Below, in pieces: positions 32,492-41,682 of a DNA stretch of 64,000 nt. Where the stretch lies: contig DAOKYY010000004.1 of the NCBI GenBank assembly GCA_035325905.1, positions 1 to 64,000 of the forward strand, given 5' to 3'. The position numbers were made by a program, and so were the translations under genes. Numbering within the stretch: the stretch's first letter is position 1; each line of letters starts with the position of its first letter. This DNA comes from DYGX01 sp035325905 (GTDB taxonomy: Bacteria; Chloroflexota; Anaerolineae; Aggregatilineales; Aggregatilineaceae). A model generated the notes under the pieces. That model was given only the letters and a program-made list of their open reading frames with translations. It was not told the origin of the DNA and did not search any database.

Positions 32492-35101
32492 GTGCTCATG
32501 GCTGAGCCGGCCCGGCCCGGCGCGTCCCCTACGCGCCGGGAGTCAAATCTTCACGGACCGGCGGTGTCACGCCGCCAGTCGCTGCGGGCATGGGCGGCTC
32601 TGTGCGGCGTCGCCGGCCTGGGGACGCTGCTGTATCTGAGCGTGAGCCTGGCAGTCAGTCGCGACCCGCTGCTGATGCCGCTCGACGACACCTACATTCA
32701 CTTCCAGTATGCCCGGCAGATGGCCGCCGGAGAGCCGTTTTCCTACTCGCCCGGCGCGCCTGCGACTTCGGGCGGAACCAGCCTGCTTTATCCCACCGCG
32801 CTCGCGCTCGGCTACCGGCTTGGCTTCACCGGGTGGAGCCTGGCGTACTGGGCCGTAACACTCGGCGCGCTGGCGTTTGTTGGCTCGGCGGGGCTGGTCT
32901 ACCGTCTTGGGCTGGATAATCCGCTCGCGGACGCCGAAACGTCGCATCGGGAGATCGCATTCGTGATCGCAGTCGCCTTCGCGCTGACCGGTCCGTTCCT
33001 CTGGGCGGCGCTGAGCGGGATGGAAACCGCGCTCTTTCTGCTGCTGGCGCTGCTGGCGTTCGACGCCGTGCTTCGCGCGCGGCTGCCGGCAGCGATTGCG
33101 GCGCTGGCTGTGCTGCCGCTGGTACGGCCTGAAGGGTTGTTCCTTTCCGCGCTCGGATCGCTGGCGCTGGCCGCGCGTGACACGTGGCCGCGCGCCAGGG
33201 CGGAACAGGCGCGACGGTTGTTCCTGCTCAGCCTGCCGATCCTGGCCGGGGCGATCCAGCCGCTGATTAACTTCGTGGCAACGGGCAGCCTGTCCTCATC
33301 GGGCAACGCGGCGAAGTCGCACCTGACGAACGAGAGCGTGCCGCTGGCCGAACGCCTGCTTAAGACCGTCGAGACGTTTGGCCGGATGTGGCTGGAGCTG
33401 CTGACCGGCGTCAGCCGCGATTGGGGCCTGTTCACGTCGCCGGTGCTGGCGGGCGTGGCGCTCGGCGGGTTGCTGTACGGCGTGTGGATCATGCGCCGCC
33501 GCCGCGAGGGTGCGATCCCCGCGCTGGCGTTGCTGTGGCTGTTGGCGCTGACCGGCGCCGCGTCGACGCTCGACACGGCGTTCTGGCAGTTCAAGCGCTA
33601 CCAGGTGCCGGTGATGGCGCTGTTGTTCCCGGCTGCGGCGTGGACTTGCGCGGCGCTGGCGGATCGCTTTGCGGAGCGCGGCTGGCTAAGCTGGACACGC
33701 TGGATTCTGCCGCTGGCGATCCTGCTGCCTGCCGGGCTGACGACCGTCACCTTTGCCCGTAACTACGCCGAGAATGTGCAGGTCGTGCGCGATCAACAGG
33801 TTCCGATGGCGCGCTGGGCAGCGGAGCACTTGCCCGAAGGCGTGCGCGTCGGCGTGCACGACGTGGGGCTGATGGGCTACTTCTCCGGCCTGCCGCTGTA
33901 CGATGTCGTCGGCCTGACGACGCCCGGCCCGGCGGAATCGTGGCGGCAGGGACCTGGCGCGATTTTCGAGCACATGGCGCAGAGCGAATACCGGCCAGAG
34001 TATTTCGCGATTTATCCCGACGTGCAGGGGCTGACCTATCTGGTGGACGCCGGGGTTTTCGGCGCTATGCTGGCCGAGTTCGCGATTGACCTGCCACCGC
34101 ACAACGTCGCGGCGGCGACCGGGCGGCAGATCATCAGCCGCGCGGACTGGTCGGGCGTGCCTGATGCGGAAGCTGTCGCCCAGACGGACACGCTGCGCGC
34201 AGTCGAGGGGCTGGCGTTGGTCGACGTGGTGGATGTGGCCGACCTGGAAAGCGAGGCCGCGCACGGCTATGTGTGGCAACAAGGCTCGTTTCGGCCGGAA
34301 GGCTTTGTCACCGAGGCGTACCGGCTCGATTACCAGAACTGCGGGCCTGGCGCAACCTGCTTAGCCACCGACGGTGGGCGCGTTCTGACCGGGGACGAAA
34401 CGTTTACCTTGCGCACGCGGCCCGGTGAAGACCTGCTGCTGGTGACGCGCGCGCATGGCCGGGAGAGCGTCTCGCTGGCGGTCGAGGTCAACGGCGAGAG
34501 GGGGGCGTCGCGGGTGCAGCCAGCGGTGCCGGGTCGCTGGGTGGAGTTTGCTACCTGGGTCCCCGGCGAGCAGGTTAGCGCCGAGACGCGCGTGCAGATT
34601 GCGGTCGATGCGCCCGGTAGCGGCGCTTACCAGCCGTACTATCATTGGGCCTATCAGGGCGCGTTTTCGCCGGAAGGCAGTAACCAGGAGCCGATCGCGC
34701 AGTTCGGGACGCAGCAGCAGGTGCGGCTGCTGGCGGCGGAGATCGAGCAGCGGGCAGACGAGATCGACGTGCACCTCACGTGGCTCGGCCCTGCGCCGGG
34801 CGCGGGCGACGCGATGTTGTTCGTTCACCTGTATAATGATAGGGAGGCTCCGCCGGTCGCGCAGGCCGATGACGCGCGGCCTGGAGGCGGGGCATTGCCG
34901 CCGGGCAACTGGCTGCCAGGTGTGCGGCGCGACGTCGTCACGCTGCGGCTGCCGCCAGACCTGGCGCCGGGTGAGTACGCGCTCGCGATCGGGCTGTACG
35001 ACGCGGCCACCGGTCTCCGCCTTCCCGCGTCCGGCGCGGGCGCGGATGCTTCTGGACGGTTATTTATTGGGGACGTGCTGATCGAGGAGTCAGACTCGTG
35101 A
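32492..35101 (+). CDS. GT-C-like integral membrane glycosyltransferase
   Basis: This 869-residue protein has roughly ten N-terminal membrane helices (about residues 30–440) and a long beta-rich C-terminal domain (440–869). After the first helix comes LDDTYIHFQYARQM, an acidic first-loop motif of GT-C glycosyltransferases. The C-terminal part has lectin-like segments and the closing LPPDLAPGEYALAIGLYD. The start is either GTG at 32492 or ATG at 32498. Its stop overlaps the next gene as GTGA. It would act at the outer face of the membrane, using polyprenyl-linked sugar. Its place between F420 and molybdenum-hydroxylase genes is unexplained. Confidence 0.7.
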   Translation: MLMAEPARPGASPTRRESNLHGPAVSRRQSLRAWAALCGVAGLGTLLYLSVSLAVSRDPLLMPLDDTYIHFQYARQMAAGEPFSYSPGAPATSGGTSLLYPTALALGYRLGFTGWSLAYWAVTLGALAFVGSAGLVYRLGLDNPLADAETSHREIAFVIAVAFALTGPFLWAALSGMETALFLLLALLAFDAVLRARLPAAIAALAVLPLVRPEGLFLSALGSLALAARDTWPRARAEQARRLFLLSLPILAGAIQPLINFVATGSLSSSGNAAKSHLTNESVPLAERLLKTVETFGRMWLELLTGVSRDWGLFTSPVLAGVALGGLLYGVWIMRRRREGAIPALALLWLLALTGAASTLDTAFWQFKRYQVPVMALLFPAAAWTCAALADRFAERGWLSWTRWILPLAILLPAGLTTVTFARNYAENVQVVRDQQVPMARWAAEHLPEGVRVGVHDVGLMGYFSGLPLYDVVGLTTPGPAESWRQGPGAIFEHMAQSEYRPEYFAIYPDVQGLTYLVDAGVFGAMLAEFAIDLPPHNVAAATGRQIISRADWSGVPDAEAVAQTDTLRAVEGLALVDVVDVADLESEAAHGYVWQQGSFRPEGFVTEAYRLDYQNCGPGATCLATDGGRVLTGDETFTLRTRPGEDLLLVTRAHGRESVSLAVEVNGERGASRVQPAVPGRWVEFATWVPGEQVSAETRVQIAVDAPGSGAYQPYYHWAYQGAFSPEGSNQEPIAQFGTQQQVRLLAAEIEQRADEIDVHLTWLGPAPGAGDAMLFVHLYNDREAPPVAQADDARPGGGALPPGNWLPGVRRDVVTLRLPPDLAPGEYALAIGLYDAATGLRLPASGAGADASGRLFIGDVLIEESDS

Positions 35102-38100
35102 TAGTCGATTTTACGCTGAATGGTGAGGCGGTGTCGCTTGAGGCCGCCGCGAACGAGACGTTGCTGATGATGCTGCGCCGCAACGGCGTGTTTGGGGTCA
35201 AGCATGGCTGCGAGACGGGCGAGTGTGGCGCATGCCTGGTGCTGGTCGACGGCGCGCCGAAGACCTCGTGCGTCATGCTGGCCGCGCAGGCGAGCGGCCG
35301 CGCAATCACCACGATTGAGGGGATCGGCGGGGCGCAGGAGCGCGGCTGGCGCGGCTCTGAGCCGCTGCACGCGCTGCAGGTTGCCTTTATCGAGACCGGC
35401 GCGATTCAGTGCGGTTATTGCACGCCGGGCATGATCCTGGCGGCGACGGCGCTGCTGGAGCGCACGGACCGCCCGACTGAGGCGCAAGTGCGCGAGGCGC
35501 TGGCGGGCGTCCTGTGCCGCTGCACCGGGTATGTCAAGCCGGTCGAAGCCGTGCTGCGCGCGGCGGCGGTGCTGCGTGGGGAGAGCGTGCCCCCAATCCA
35601 GCCGGTAGAGGCGATTCCTGCGCCGCCGGACCTGTTCACCCCGCCGGGCGAAGGCGACGACACGCTCCCGCCGGAAACGAGCAGAGATGGCGGCGCGACC
35701 GGACTCCGCACGCGCGCGCTGCCGGTGATGATTGTCGCGCCGGAGGTCGATACGCTGCATCAGGTCGGCAAGCCCTCGCCGAAGGTGGACGCGCGCAAGC
35801 TGGCGCAGGGCAACCCGGCGTTTACCGATGACATCGAACATCGCGGGATGCTCGTCGGGAAGCTGCTGCTCAGCCCGCGCCCGCACGCGCTGATCAAGCG
35901 GATCGACGCCAGCCGGGCGCGCGCGCTGCCGGGCGTTCACGCCGTGCTGACGCACCACGACATCCCGCGCGTGGCCTATACCACCGCCGGGCAGAGCCAT
36001 CCAGAGCCAGGGCCGCACGACAACTACAGCCTCGACTACAAAGTGCGCTTCGTCGGGGACCGCGTCGCGGCGGTCGCGGCGGAGACGGAGGCTATCGCGC
36101 AGCGGGCGCTGGAACTGATCGAGGTCGAGTATGAGGACCTGCCGGCCATCTTCGACCCGCGCGACAGCATGGAGCCTGGCGCGCCGATCCTGCACGATGA
36201 GCCGGAAAGCTGGCGGATCGAGGATCCGCAGCGCAACCTCGCCGCCGTGATCGAGTGGGAAGTGGGCAACGTCGAGGATGGCTTCGCGCAGGCGGATCGC
36301 ATCTTCGAGGCGACCTACTACAGCCCGAAAGTCCAGCAAACGCCGATTGAGCCGCACGTGGTCGTGACGTGGTGGGACGAGGACGACCGGCTGGTGATCC
36401 GCACCAGCACGCAGGTCCCGTTCCACGCGCGGCGGATTCTGGCGCCGGTGCTCGGCTTGCCGGAGAAGCGTATCCGCGTGATCAAGCCGCGCATTGGCGG
36501 CGGGTTTGGCGTCAAGCAGGAAGTGCTGCTCGAAGACATCTGCGCGCACCTGACGATCGTGACCGGGCGCCCCGTCCGGCTGGAATATACCCGCGCCGAA
36601 GAGTTCTTCGCCAGCCGCTCGCGCCACCCGATGTATCTGACGCTGAAAACCGGCGTGACGAACGATGGGCGGATCGTCGCCAACCAGCTTACCACGCTCA
36701 GCGACACCGGCGCGACCGGCAGCCACGCCATGACGGTCGCCGGAAACACCGGCCACAAGGCAATGGCGCTCTACAACGCGCCGAACATCAAGTTCCACGC
36801 GGACGTAGTTTACACCAACACGCCGCCGAGCGGCGCGTATCGTGGCTACGGCGTCCCGCAGGGCTTCTGGGCGCTGGAGCCGCATATCGAGTGGATCGCG
36901 CGCGAGATGGGCTTTGACCCGCTGGAGTTCCGCCTGAAGAACGCGATCAAGTCCGGCGACGAGCACCCGGTCAGCAAGGCGTGGAGCGAGGGCCGCGAGG
37001 GCGCGCCAGAGTATATCCTGTCGTGCGGGCTGGAAGACTGCATCGAGCAGGGGGCGGCGGCGATCGGCTGGGCGGACAAGTTCGGCAACCCGGACTGGCA
37101 CCGCGTGCCGGGCAAGCCGCACTTGCGGCGCGGGATCGGCGTTGCGGCGGTCATGCAGGGCACGGCGATCCCCCGGCTGGACATGGGCGCGGCCAGCATC
37201 AAGATCAACGACGACGGCTCATTCAACCTGCTGGTCGGGGCGACCGATCTGGGCACTGGCTCCGACACGGTGCTAACTCAGATGGCCGCCGAGGTGCTGG
37301 GCTGCGCGCCCGATGACTTCATCACCTACTCGTCCGATACCGACTTCACGCCGTTCGACAAGGGCGCGTATGCGTCCAGCACGACGTACATCTCCGGGCG
37401 CGCGACGGTTGTCGCGGCGGAGCGCGTGGCCGGGCAGATGCGCGAAGTTGCCGCCAAGATGTTCAACAAGGATGCGGCGTATGAGCCGGTTGAGCCGGGC
37501 GACATCGCCTTGCGTGACCGGGCCGCGCACGCGCCCGATGGCCGCGCGATCACGCACCGCGAAATCGCGCTCCACAGCCTGCACGCCGAGGATCAGCACC
37601 AGATCATGGCGGTCGGAAGCTGGGTCAGCCCGGACTCGCCGCCGCCCTTCGCCGCGCAATTCGTGACCTGCACGGTGGACACCGAAACGGGGCAGATCAC
37701 CGTCGATGAAATGGTGATGGCGGTCGATGGCGGCGTGATCATCAACCCGGTCACAGCCAGCGGGCAGGTCGAAGGGGGCATGGTCCAGGCGCTCGGCTAT
37801 GGGCACGCCGAGGAGATGGTCTTCGACGCCGAGGGCCAGATGCTCAATCCGCGCTTTGGACCGTACAAAATCTACCGCGCGGACGAGATGCCGGAGATGG
37901 GCGTGATCTTCGTCGAGACGTACGAGCCGACCGGGCCGTTCGGCGCGAAAGCGGTGGCCGAGATCCCGCTCGACGGGGTCGGGCCGGCGCTGGCAAACGC
38001 CGTGTACGATGCTGTGGGCGTGCGGATTCTTGACGCGCCTCTGCTGCCGGAGAAGGTCTGGCGGGCGCTGCGCGCGCAGGCATCTGGCGCGGGTGAGGAA

Positions 38101-38115
38101 TGGGCCGCCCGATGA
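35098..38115 (+). CDS. xdhD: Fused 2Fe-2S / molybdopterin hydroxylase (XdhD-like)
   Basis: The first 160 of the 1005 residues form the two [2Fe-2S] domains (CETGECGAC, CGYCTPG, CRCTGY). A linker is followed by the molybdopterin subunit with GGGFG, AYRGYGVPQG and the C-terminal GAKAVAEIP with the probable catalytic Glu. There is no FAD domain. This architecture is that of E. coli XdhD, named after the selenate-reductase/xanthine-dehydrogenase locus. It would oxidise a purine or related heterocycle at a molybdenum site, with electrons going to a separate FAD protein. The GTG start overlaps the previous stop. The next gene overlaps it by four bases. Confidence 0.88.
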   Translation: MIVDFTLNGEAVSLEAAANETLLMMLRRNGVFGVKHGCETGECGACLVLVDGAPKTSCVMLAAQASGRAITTIEGIGGAQERGWRGSEPLHALQVAFIETGAIQCGYCTPGMILAATALLERTDRPTEAQVREALAGVLCRCTGYVKPVEAVLRAAAVLRGESVPPIQPVEAIPAPPDLFTPPGEGDDTLPPETSRDGGATGLRTRALPVMIVAPEVDTLHQVGKPSPKVDARKLAQGNPAFTDDIEHRGMLVGKLLLSPRPHALIKRIDASRARALPGVHAVLTHHDIPRVAYTTAGQSHPEPGPHDNYSLDYKVRFVGDRVAAVAAETEAIAQRALELIEVEYEDLPAIFDPRDSMEPGAPILHDEPESWRIEDPQRNLAAVIEWEVGNVEDGFAQADRIFEATYYSPKVQQTPIEPHVVVTWWDEDDRLVIRTSTQVPFHARRILAPVLGLPEKRIRVIKPRIGGGFGVKQEVLLEDICAHLTIVTGRPVRLEYTRAEEFFASRSRHPMYLTLKTGVTNDGRIVANQLTTLSDTGATGSHAMTVAGNTGHKAMALYNAPNIKFHADVVYTNTPPSGAYRGYGVPQGFWALEPHIEWIAREMGFDPLEFRLKNAIKSGDEHPVSKAWSEGREGAPEYILSCGLEDCIEQGAAAIGWADKFGNPDWHRVPGKPHLRRGIGVAAVMQGTAIPRLDMGAASIKINDDGSFNLLVGATDLGTGSDTVLTQMAAEVLGCAPDDFITYSSDTDFTPFDKGAYASSTTYISGRATVVAAERVAGQMREVAAKMFNKDAAYEPVEPGDIALRDRAAHAPDGRAITHREIALHSLHAEDQHQIMAVGSWVSPDSPPPFAAQFVTCTVDTETGQITVDEMVMAVDGGVIINPVTASGQVEGGMVQALGYGHAEEMVFDAEGQMLNPRFGPYKIYRADEMPEMGVIFVETYEPTGPFGAKAVAEIPLDGVGPALANAVYDAVGVRILDAPLLPEKVWRALRAQASGAGEEWAAR

Positions 38116-38924
38116 ATGACGATCGCGCTGTGTTTGAAGCGGTGGTAACGGCCCAGCGCGAGAACAAGCCCGCCGCGCTGGCGACCGTGATCGAGACGCA
38201 AGGCTCCGTGCCGCGCCAGGCCGGGAGCAAGATGCTGGTCTGGCCGGACGGTCTGATCGTCGGCACAGTCGGCGGCGGGCAGATGGAAGCGTATGTCATC
38301 GGCGAGGCGCAGGCCGCGCTGCGCGATGGCTCAACCCGCGTGCTGACGTATAACCTGAGCGACCTGGGCGCGGGCGACCCGGGCGTGTGCGGCGGGACCG
38401 TGCGCGTCTTCGTCGAGCCGCTGCTGACGCCGATCACGCTGGTTGTGATCGGCTGCGGGCACGTCGGGAAGGCCGTCGCCGAGCTGGCGAAGTGGCTGGA
38501 GTTGCGCGTGGTCGTGGTCGATGACCGGCCCGGCTACGCGACGCCCGACGCGATCCCCGGCATGGACGGCTACCATACCGTCGCGACGGCGGAGCTGCTC
38601 GATCACGTGACGATTACGCCCCGCACGGCAGTTGCCGCCGTGACACGGGGCCTGCCGGTCGACGAGGGCCTGTTGCCAGTCCTGCTCTCCACCGAGGCGC
38701 CCTACATTGGCCTGATCGGCAGCCGGCGGCGCTGGGCGCTGACGATCGAGGCGCTGGAAGCGCAGGGCCTGCCGCGCGAGCAGATCAGCCGCGTGCGCGC
38801 GCCGATCGGCCTGGAGATCGGCGCCGAGACGCCTAAAGAAATCGCCGTCAGCATCCTGGCCGAAATCATCATGGTCCTGCGGCAGGGCACCGGCCAGCCG
38901 ATGCAGTGGCCGGGACAGGGATGA
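38112..38924 (+). CDS. XdhC/CoxI-family molybdenum cofactor maturation protein
   Basis: This 270-residue protein has an N-terminal XdhC_CoxI domain (ATVIETQGSVPRQAGSKM) and a C-terminal Rossmann domain (VVIGCGHVGKAVAELA, YIGLIGSRRR). XdhC proteins load sulfurated or otherwise modified Mo cofactor into molybdenum hydroxylases. The start at 38112 forms an ATGA overlap with the XdhD-like gene; an upstream ATG at 38100 also exists. Translational coupling with the hydroxylase fits the role. The name xdhC is used in E. coli for a different protein, so no symbol is given. Confidence 0.9.
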   Translation: MNDDRAVFEAVVTAQRENKPAALATVIETQGSVPRQAGSKMLVWPDGLIVGTVGGGQMEAYVIGEAQAALRDGSTRVLTYNLSDLGAGDPGVCGGTVRVFVEPLLTPITLVVIGCGHVGKAVAELAKWLELRVVVVDDRPGYATPDAIPGMDGYHTVATAELLDHVTITPRTAVAAVTRGLPVDEGLLPVLLSTEAPYIGLIGSRRRWALTIEALEAQGLPREQISRVRAPIGLEIGAETPKEIAVSILAEIIMVLRQGTGQPMQWPGQG

Positions 38925-38998
38925 AGCGTGATGGAATCGCGCAGGTGGGCGAGGCATAAGCCTCGCGCGCCGGCGAGGCAAGCCGTAAAGGACCGGGT

Positions 38999-39634
38999 GT
39001 GACGCTCAAGCTGCTCGCGGTCAGTGACGTGGCGCTGCCGCAGCTTCAGGACTCGACGTATCTTTGCCGGACCTTCGAGGATATCGGGCTGCTGGTAAGC
39101 TGCGGCGATATGCCCGCCAGCTATCTCGACTACATCAGCTCGGTGCTGAATGTCTCGCTTTATTTCGTGCGGGGCAACCACGACGAGAATTACGTGGAGC
39201 GCCAGCCGGGCGGCGACGATCTCCACCGGCGCATCCTCCGCTTTGGCCGCTTCTCGTTCCTGGGGCTGGAAGGGTCCATTCGCTACAACCGGGGGCGCGT
39301 GCAGTACACCGACTCCGAGATGTTTTCGATGGTGCTGCGGCTGATGCCCCGGCTGTTGGTGCTGCGCTCGGTGCGCGGGTACAGCGTTGATGTGGTGGTG
39401 GCGCATTCGCCCCCGCGTGGTATTCACGACCTGCCGGGCGATCGCGCGCATCGCGGATTCAGCGCGTTCCGCACCCTGATCGAGTGGGGCAGGCCGCGCT
39501 ACCTGTTACACGGACACGTGGATACCTGGGACAACCGCCAGACGGTCGAAACTGTCCATTTTGGCACACGGGTTATTAACATCAACCCGTCGCGCGTGGT
39601 GGCGCTGGAAGAGCCGCCCGGCGGCGCCGGATGA
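38999..39634 (+). CDS. Calcineurin-like metallophosphoesterase
   Basis: The 211-residue protein shows phosphoesterase motifs CGDMP, GNHDE, the later AHSPP and GHVDT. The usual first DXH motif is replaced by SDVALP, so one metal-binding His is not obvious. GTG at 38999 is the start. A 74-base gap with a 7-bp hairpin (38949–38966) separates it from the XdhC gene. Its role in the locus is unknown; it could act on a nucleotide or phosphorylated intermediate. Confidence 0.72.
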   Translation: MTLKLLAVSDVALPQLQDSTYLCRTFEDIGLLVSCGDMPASYLDYISSVLNVSLYFVRGNHDENYVERQPGGDDLHRRILRFGRFSFLGLEGSIRYNRGRVQYTDSEMFSMVLRLMPRLLVLRSVRGYSVDVVVAHSPPRGIHDLPGDRAHRGFSAFRTLIEWGRPRYLLHGHVDTWDNRQTVETVHFGTRVININPSRVVALEEPPGGAG

Positions 39635-39733
39635 GGCTCGAACGCACTCGCACCGGCTCGCCGTGTGTGATACCATTTCTGCGGAACGTCGACCATCACT
39701 TTGTTTCTCGACCAGATGACGTGGCGAAAGATC

Positions 39734-41191
39734 ATGTGGCGAAACTACTACAGTGTGACCTCCCTTGAAGAAGCGCTTAGCCTGCTGAGCGAGCATCGCG
39801 CCGGGGCGCGAATCGTCGCGGGTGGGACCGACCTGGTCATCGAATTTGAGCGCGGCCAGCGCCCCGGTGTCGACACGCTGATCGATCTGACGCGCGTCCC
39901 CGGCCTGGATCAGATCGCCGCCTTCGGCGATACGATCCGGCTCGGGCCGCTGGTGACGCACAATCACGTCGTGGACAGCCGGGTGATCCAGGCGCGCGCG
40001 CTGCCGCTCGCCCAGGCGGCGTGGCAGGTCGGCGCGCCGCAGATTCGCAATCGCGGGACCGTTGCAGGCAACCTCATCACGGCCAGCCCGGCGAACGACA
40101 CGATCACGCCGCTGTGGGCGCTGGGCGCGGAAGTCACGCTCACGTCGGTCAGCGGCGAGCGCACCCTGAGCTTTCCGGCGTTTTACCAGGGCGTGCGGCG
40201 CACCGCGATGCAGTCCGACGAGCTGCTGACGGCCATCACGTTCCCGGCGCTGGCAGCGCACGAGCGCGGTATCTTTCTCAAGCTCGGCTTGCGGCAGGCG
40301 CAGGCGATCGCGGTGGTGAACGCGGCGGCGATCCTCGGCTTCGACGGCGACGCGGTAACGTCGGCCAAGATCACGCTCGGCAGCGTGGCGCCGACGATCA
40401 CCCGCGCGCCCGGCTGCGAAGACTTCCTCGTCGGGAAGTCGCTGGATGACGCGGTGATTCGAGAGGCGGCGCGGCTGGCGGCTGGCGCGGCGAGGCCGAT
40501 TGACGACGTGCGCGGCTCGGCGGCGTACCGCACGGAGATGGTCCGTATCCTGGTCGGGCGGGCGCTGCAGGCGCTGCGCGACGGGACCGAGCGCGCTGAC
40601 TGGCCGCAGGAGCCGCCGATGCTGTGGGGCAAGGATCGGGGCCGCGTGCGCCGCCCGTTGCCAGAGATGGTTCGCCACGAAGACGACGCGGCTGACACAA
40701 TCGTAACGACGGTCAATGGGCAGACGTACACCCGCACGGGGGGCGTCAACAAGACGTTGCTGCGCTTCCTGCGCGAGGATATCGGGCTGCCGGGCACGAA
40801 GGAAGGCTGCGCTGAAGGTGAGTGCGGCGCGTGTACCGTGTTCCTCGATGGCGTGGCAGTGATGGCCTGCCTGGTGCCCGCGCCGCGCGCGCACGGCGCC
40901 GAGATCGTGACGGTCGAGGGGCTGGCGCAGAATGGCGAGCTGCACCCGATCCAGTCCGCGTTCGTGGAGACCGGCGCGGTGCAGTGCGGGTACTGCACGC
41001 CCGGCTTTCTGATGTCCGGCGCGAAGCTGCTTGAAGAACATCCTCAGCCGACACATGAGCAGATCGTGCACAGCATCACCGGCAATCTGTGCCGCTGCAC
41101 GGGCTACTACAAGATCATCGAGGCCTTTGAGAAAGCCGCCGAGCGCGCCGCTCCGGCGGCGGAAGCAGTTACCGATCAGGCGGCGGACTAG
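39734..41191 (+). CDS. Fused FAD-binding and [2Fe-2S] subunit of a molybdenum hydroxylase
   Basis: In this 485-residue protein, residues 1–285 are the FAD-binding molybdopterin dehydrogenase domain (VAGGTDLVIEFERG, APQIRNRGTVAGNL). Residues about 320–485 are the [2Fe-2S] module (CAEGECGACTVF, CGYCTPGF, CRCTGYYK). In most xanthine dehydrogenases these are separate subunits (XdhB and XdhC in E. coli). It would pass electrons from the molybdenum subunit at 41683 to NAD or another acceptor. The start at 39734 is a judgement: in-frame ATG at 39716 and TTG at 39701 also exist, and Shine–Dalgarno evidence is weak. Confidence 0.88.
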   Translation: MWRNYYSVTSLEEALSLLSEHRAGARIVAGGTDLVIEFERGQRPGVDTLIDLTRVPGLDQIAAFGDTIRLGPLVTHNHVVDSRVIQARALPLAQAAWQVGAPQIRNRGTVAGNLITASPANDTITPLWALGAEVTLTSVSGERTLSFPAFYQGVRRTAMQSDELLTAITFPALAAHERGIFLKLGLRQAQAIAVVNAAAILGFDGDAVTSAKITLGSVAPTITRAPGCEDFLVGKSLDDAVIREAARLAAGAARPIDDVRGSAAYRTEMVRILVGRALQALRDGTERADWPQEPPMLWGKDRGRVRRPLPEMVRHEDDAADTIVTTVNGQTYTRTGGVNKTLLRFLREDIGLPGTKEGCAEGECGACTVFLDGVAVMACLVPAPRAHGAEIVTVEGLAQNGELHPIQSAFVETGAVQCGYCTPGFLMSGAKLLEEHPQPTHEQIVHSITGNLCRCTGYYKIIEAFEKAAERAAPAAEAVTDQAAD

Positions 41192-41220
41192 CGATAGCGG
41201 GCACGCGGGGAGAACAGGCC

Positions 41221-41631
41221 ATGCCGCGCACGTACAGGCCGGTCGAGGCCACGAAGAAACGTCGCAAGAAAGGGTTGATTCCGCTGTTCGGTCTGGTCCT
41301 GGCGATCATGCTCGGCATCATCGCCTACATCGTGGCGCCGTATGGCGTTGAGCTGTTGGAAGACCGGAGCGAGGATATCGCCCGCCAGCTCGCCCAGTTC
41401 CGGGTTGATTATGGCGAGCGCGCCCCAGACTATGTGGCCGCGTTCCTGTTGTGGATCGTCATGCTGGCGATCCTCGCGTTCACGGCGGCGGCCACGATCG
41501 GCCAGGACCCCGAGAAGGAAGTCTTCAAATACATGGGACCCTCGCCTGCTGACCGCGACAAGCGGGTCAAGCAGCTCCGGCGCGAACTCAAAGAAGCGAA
41601 GCGGCGCGAGAAACAGCACAAATCGTCCTGA
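41221..41631 (+). CDS. Small two-helix membrane protein
   Basis: This 136-residue protein has two membrane helices (about residues 19–41 and 73–93). The N-terminus is strongly basic (KKRRKK), and a basic coiled-coil C-terminal tail follows. It sits between the FAD/Fe-S and molybdenum subunit genes, 29 bases after the former. No family is recognised. It may anchor the hydroxylase to the membrane or be unrelated. The charge pattern places both termini in the cytoplasm. Confidence 0.6.
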   Translation: MPRTYRPVEATKKRRKKGLIPLFGLVLAIMLGIIAYIVAPYGVELLEDRSEDIARQLAQFRVDYGERAPDYVAAFLLWIVMLAILAFTAAATIGQDPEKEVFKYMGPSPADRDKRVKQLRRELKEAKRREKQHKSS

Positions 41632-41682
41632 GCGGCAACGCCAGGCGTAACGATACTTTCGTGCGTGAGGAGCGAATCGAGC

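Noticed and set aside
34825..37122. Open frame of 765 codons on the minus strand
   Set aside because: It lies antisense to the clearly recognised XdhD-like gene and the end of the GT-C gene. Its composition is Arg/His-rich and it has no motif; long antisense frames are common in GC-rich DNA.
38949..38966. Hairpin GCGAGGC-ATAA-GCCTCGC as a terminator after the XdhC gene
   Set aside because: The stem is perfect but no T-run follows, and the downstream gene is in the same direction only 33 bases on.
39506..41071. Open frame of 521 codons on the minus strand
   Set aside because: Antisense to the FAD/2Fe-2S fusion gene and the end of the metallophosphoesterase gene; Arg/His-rich with no domain.
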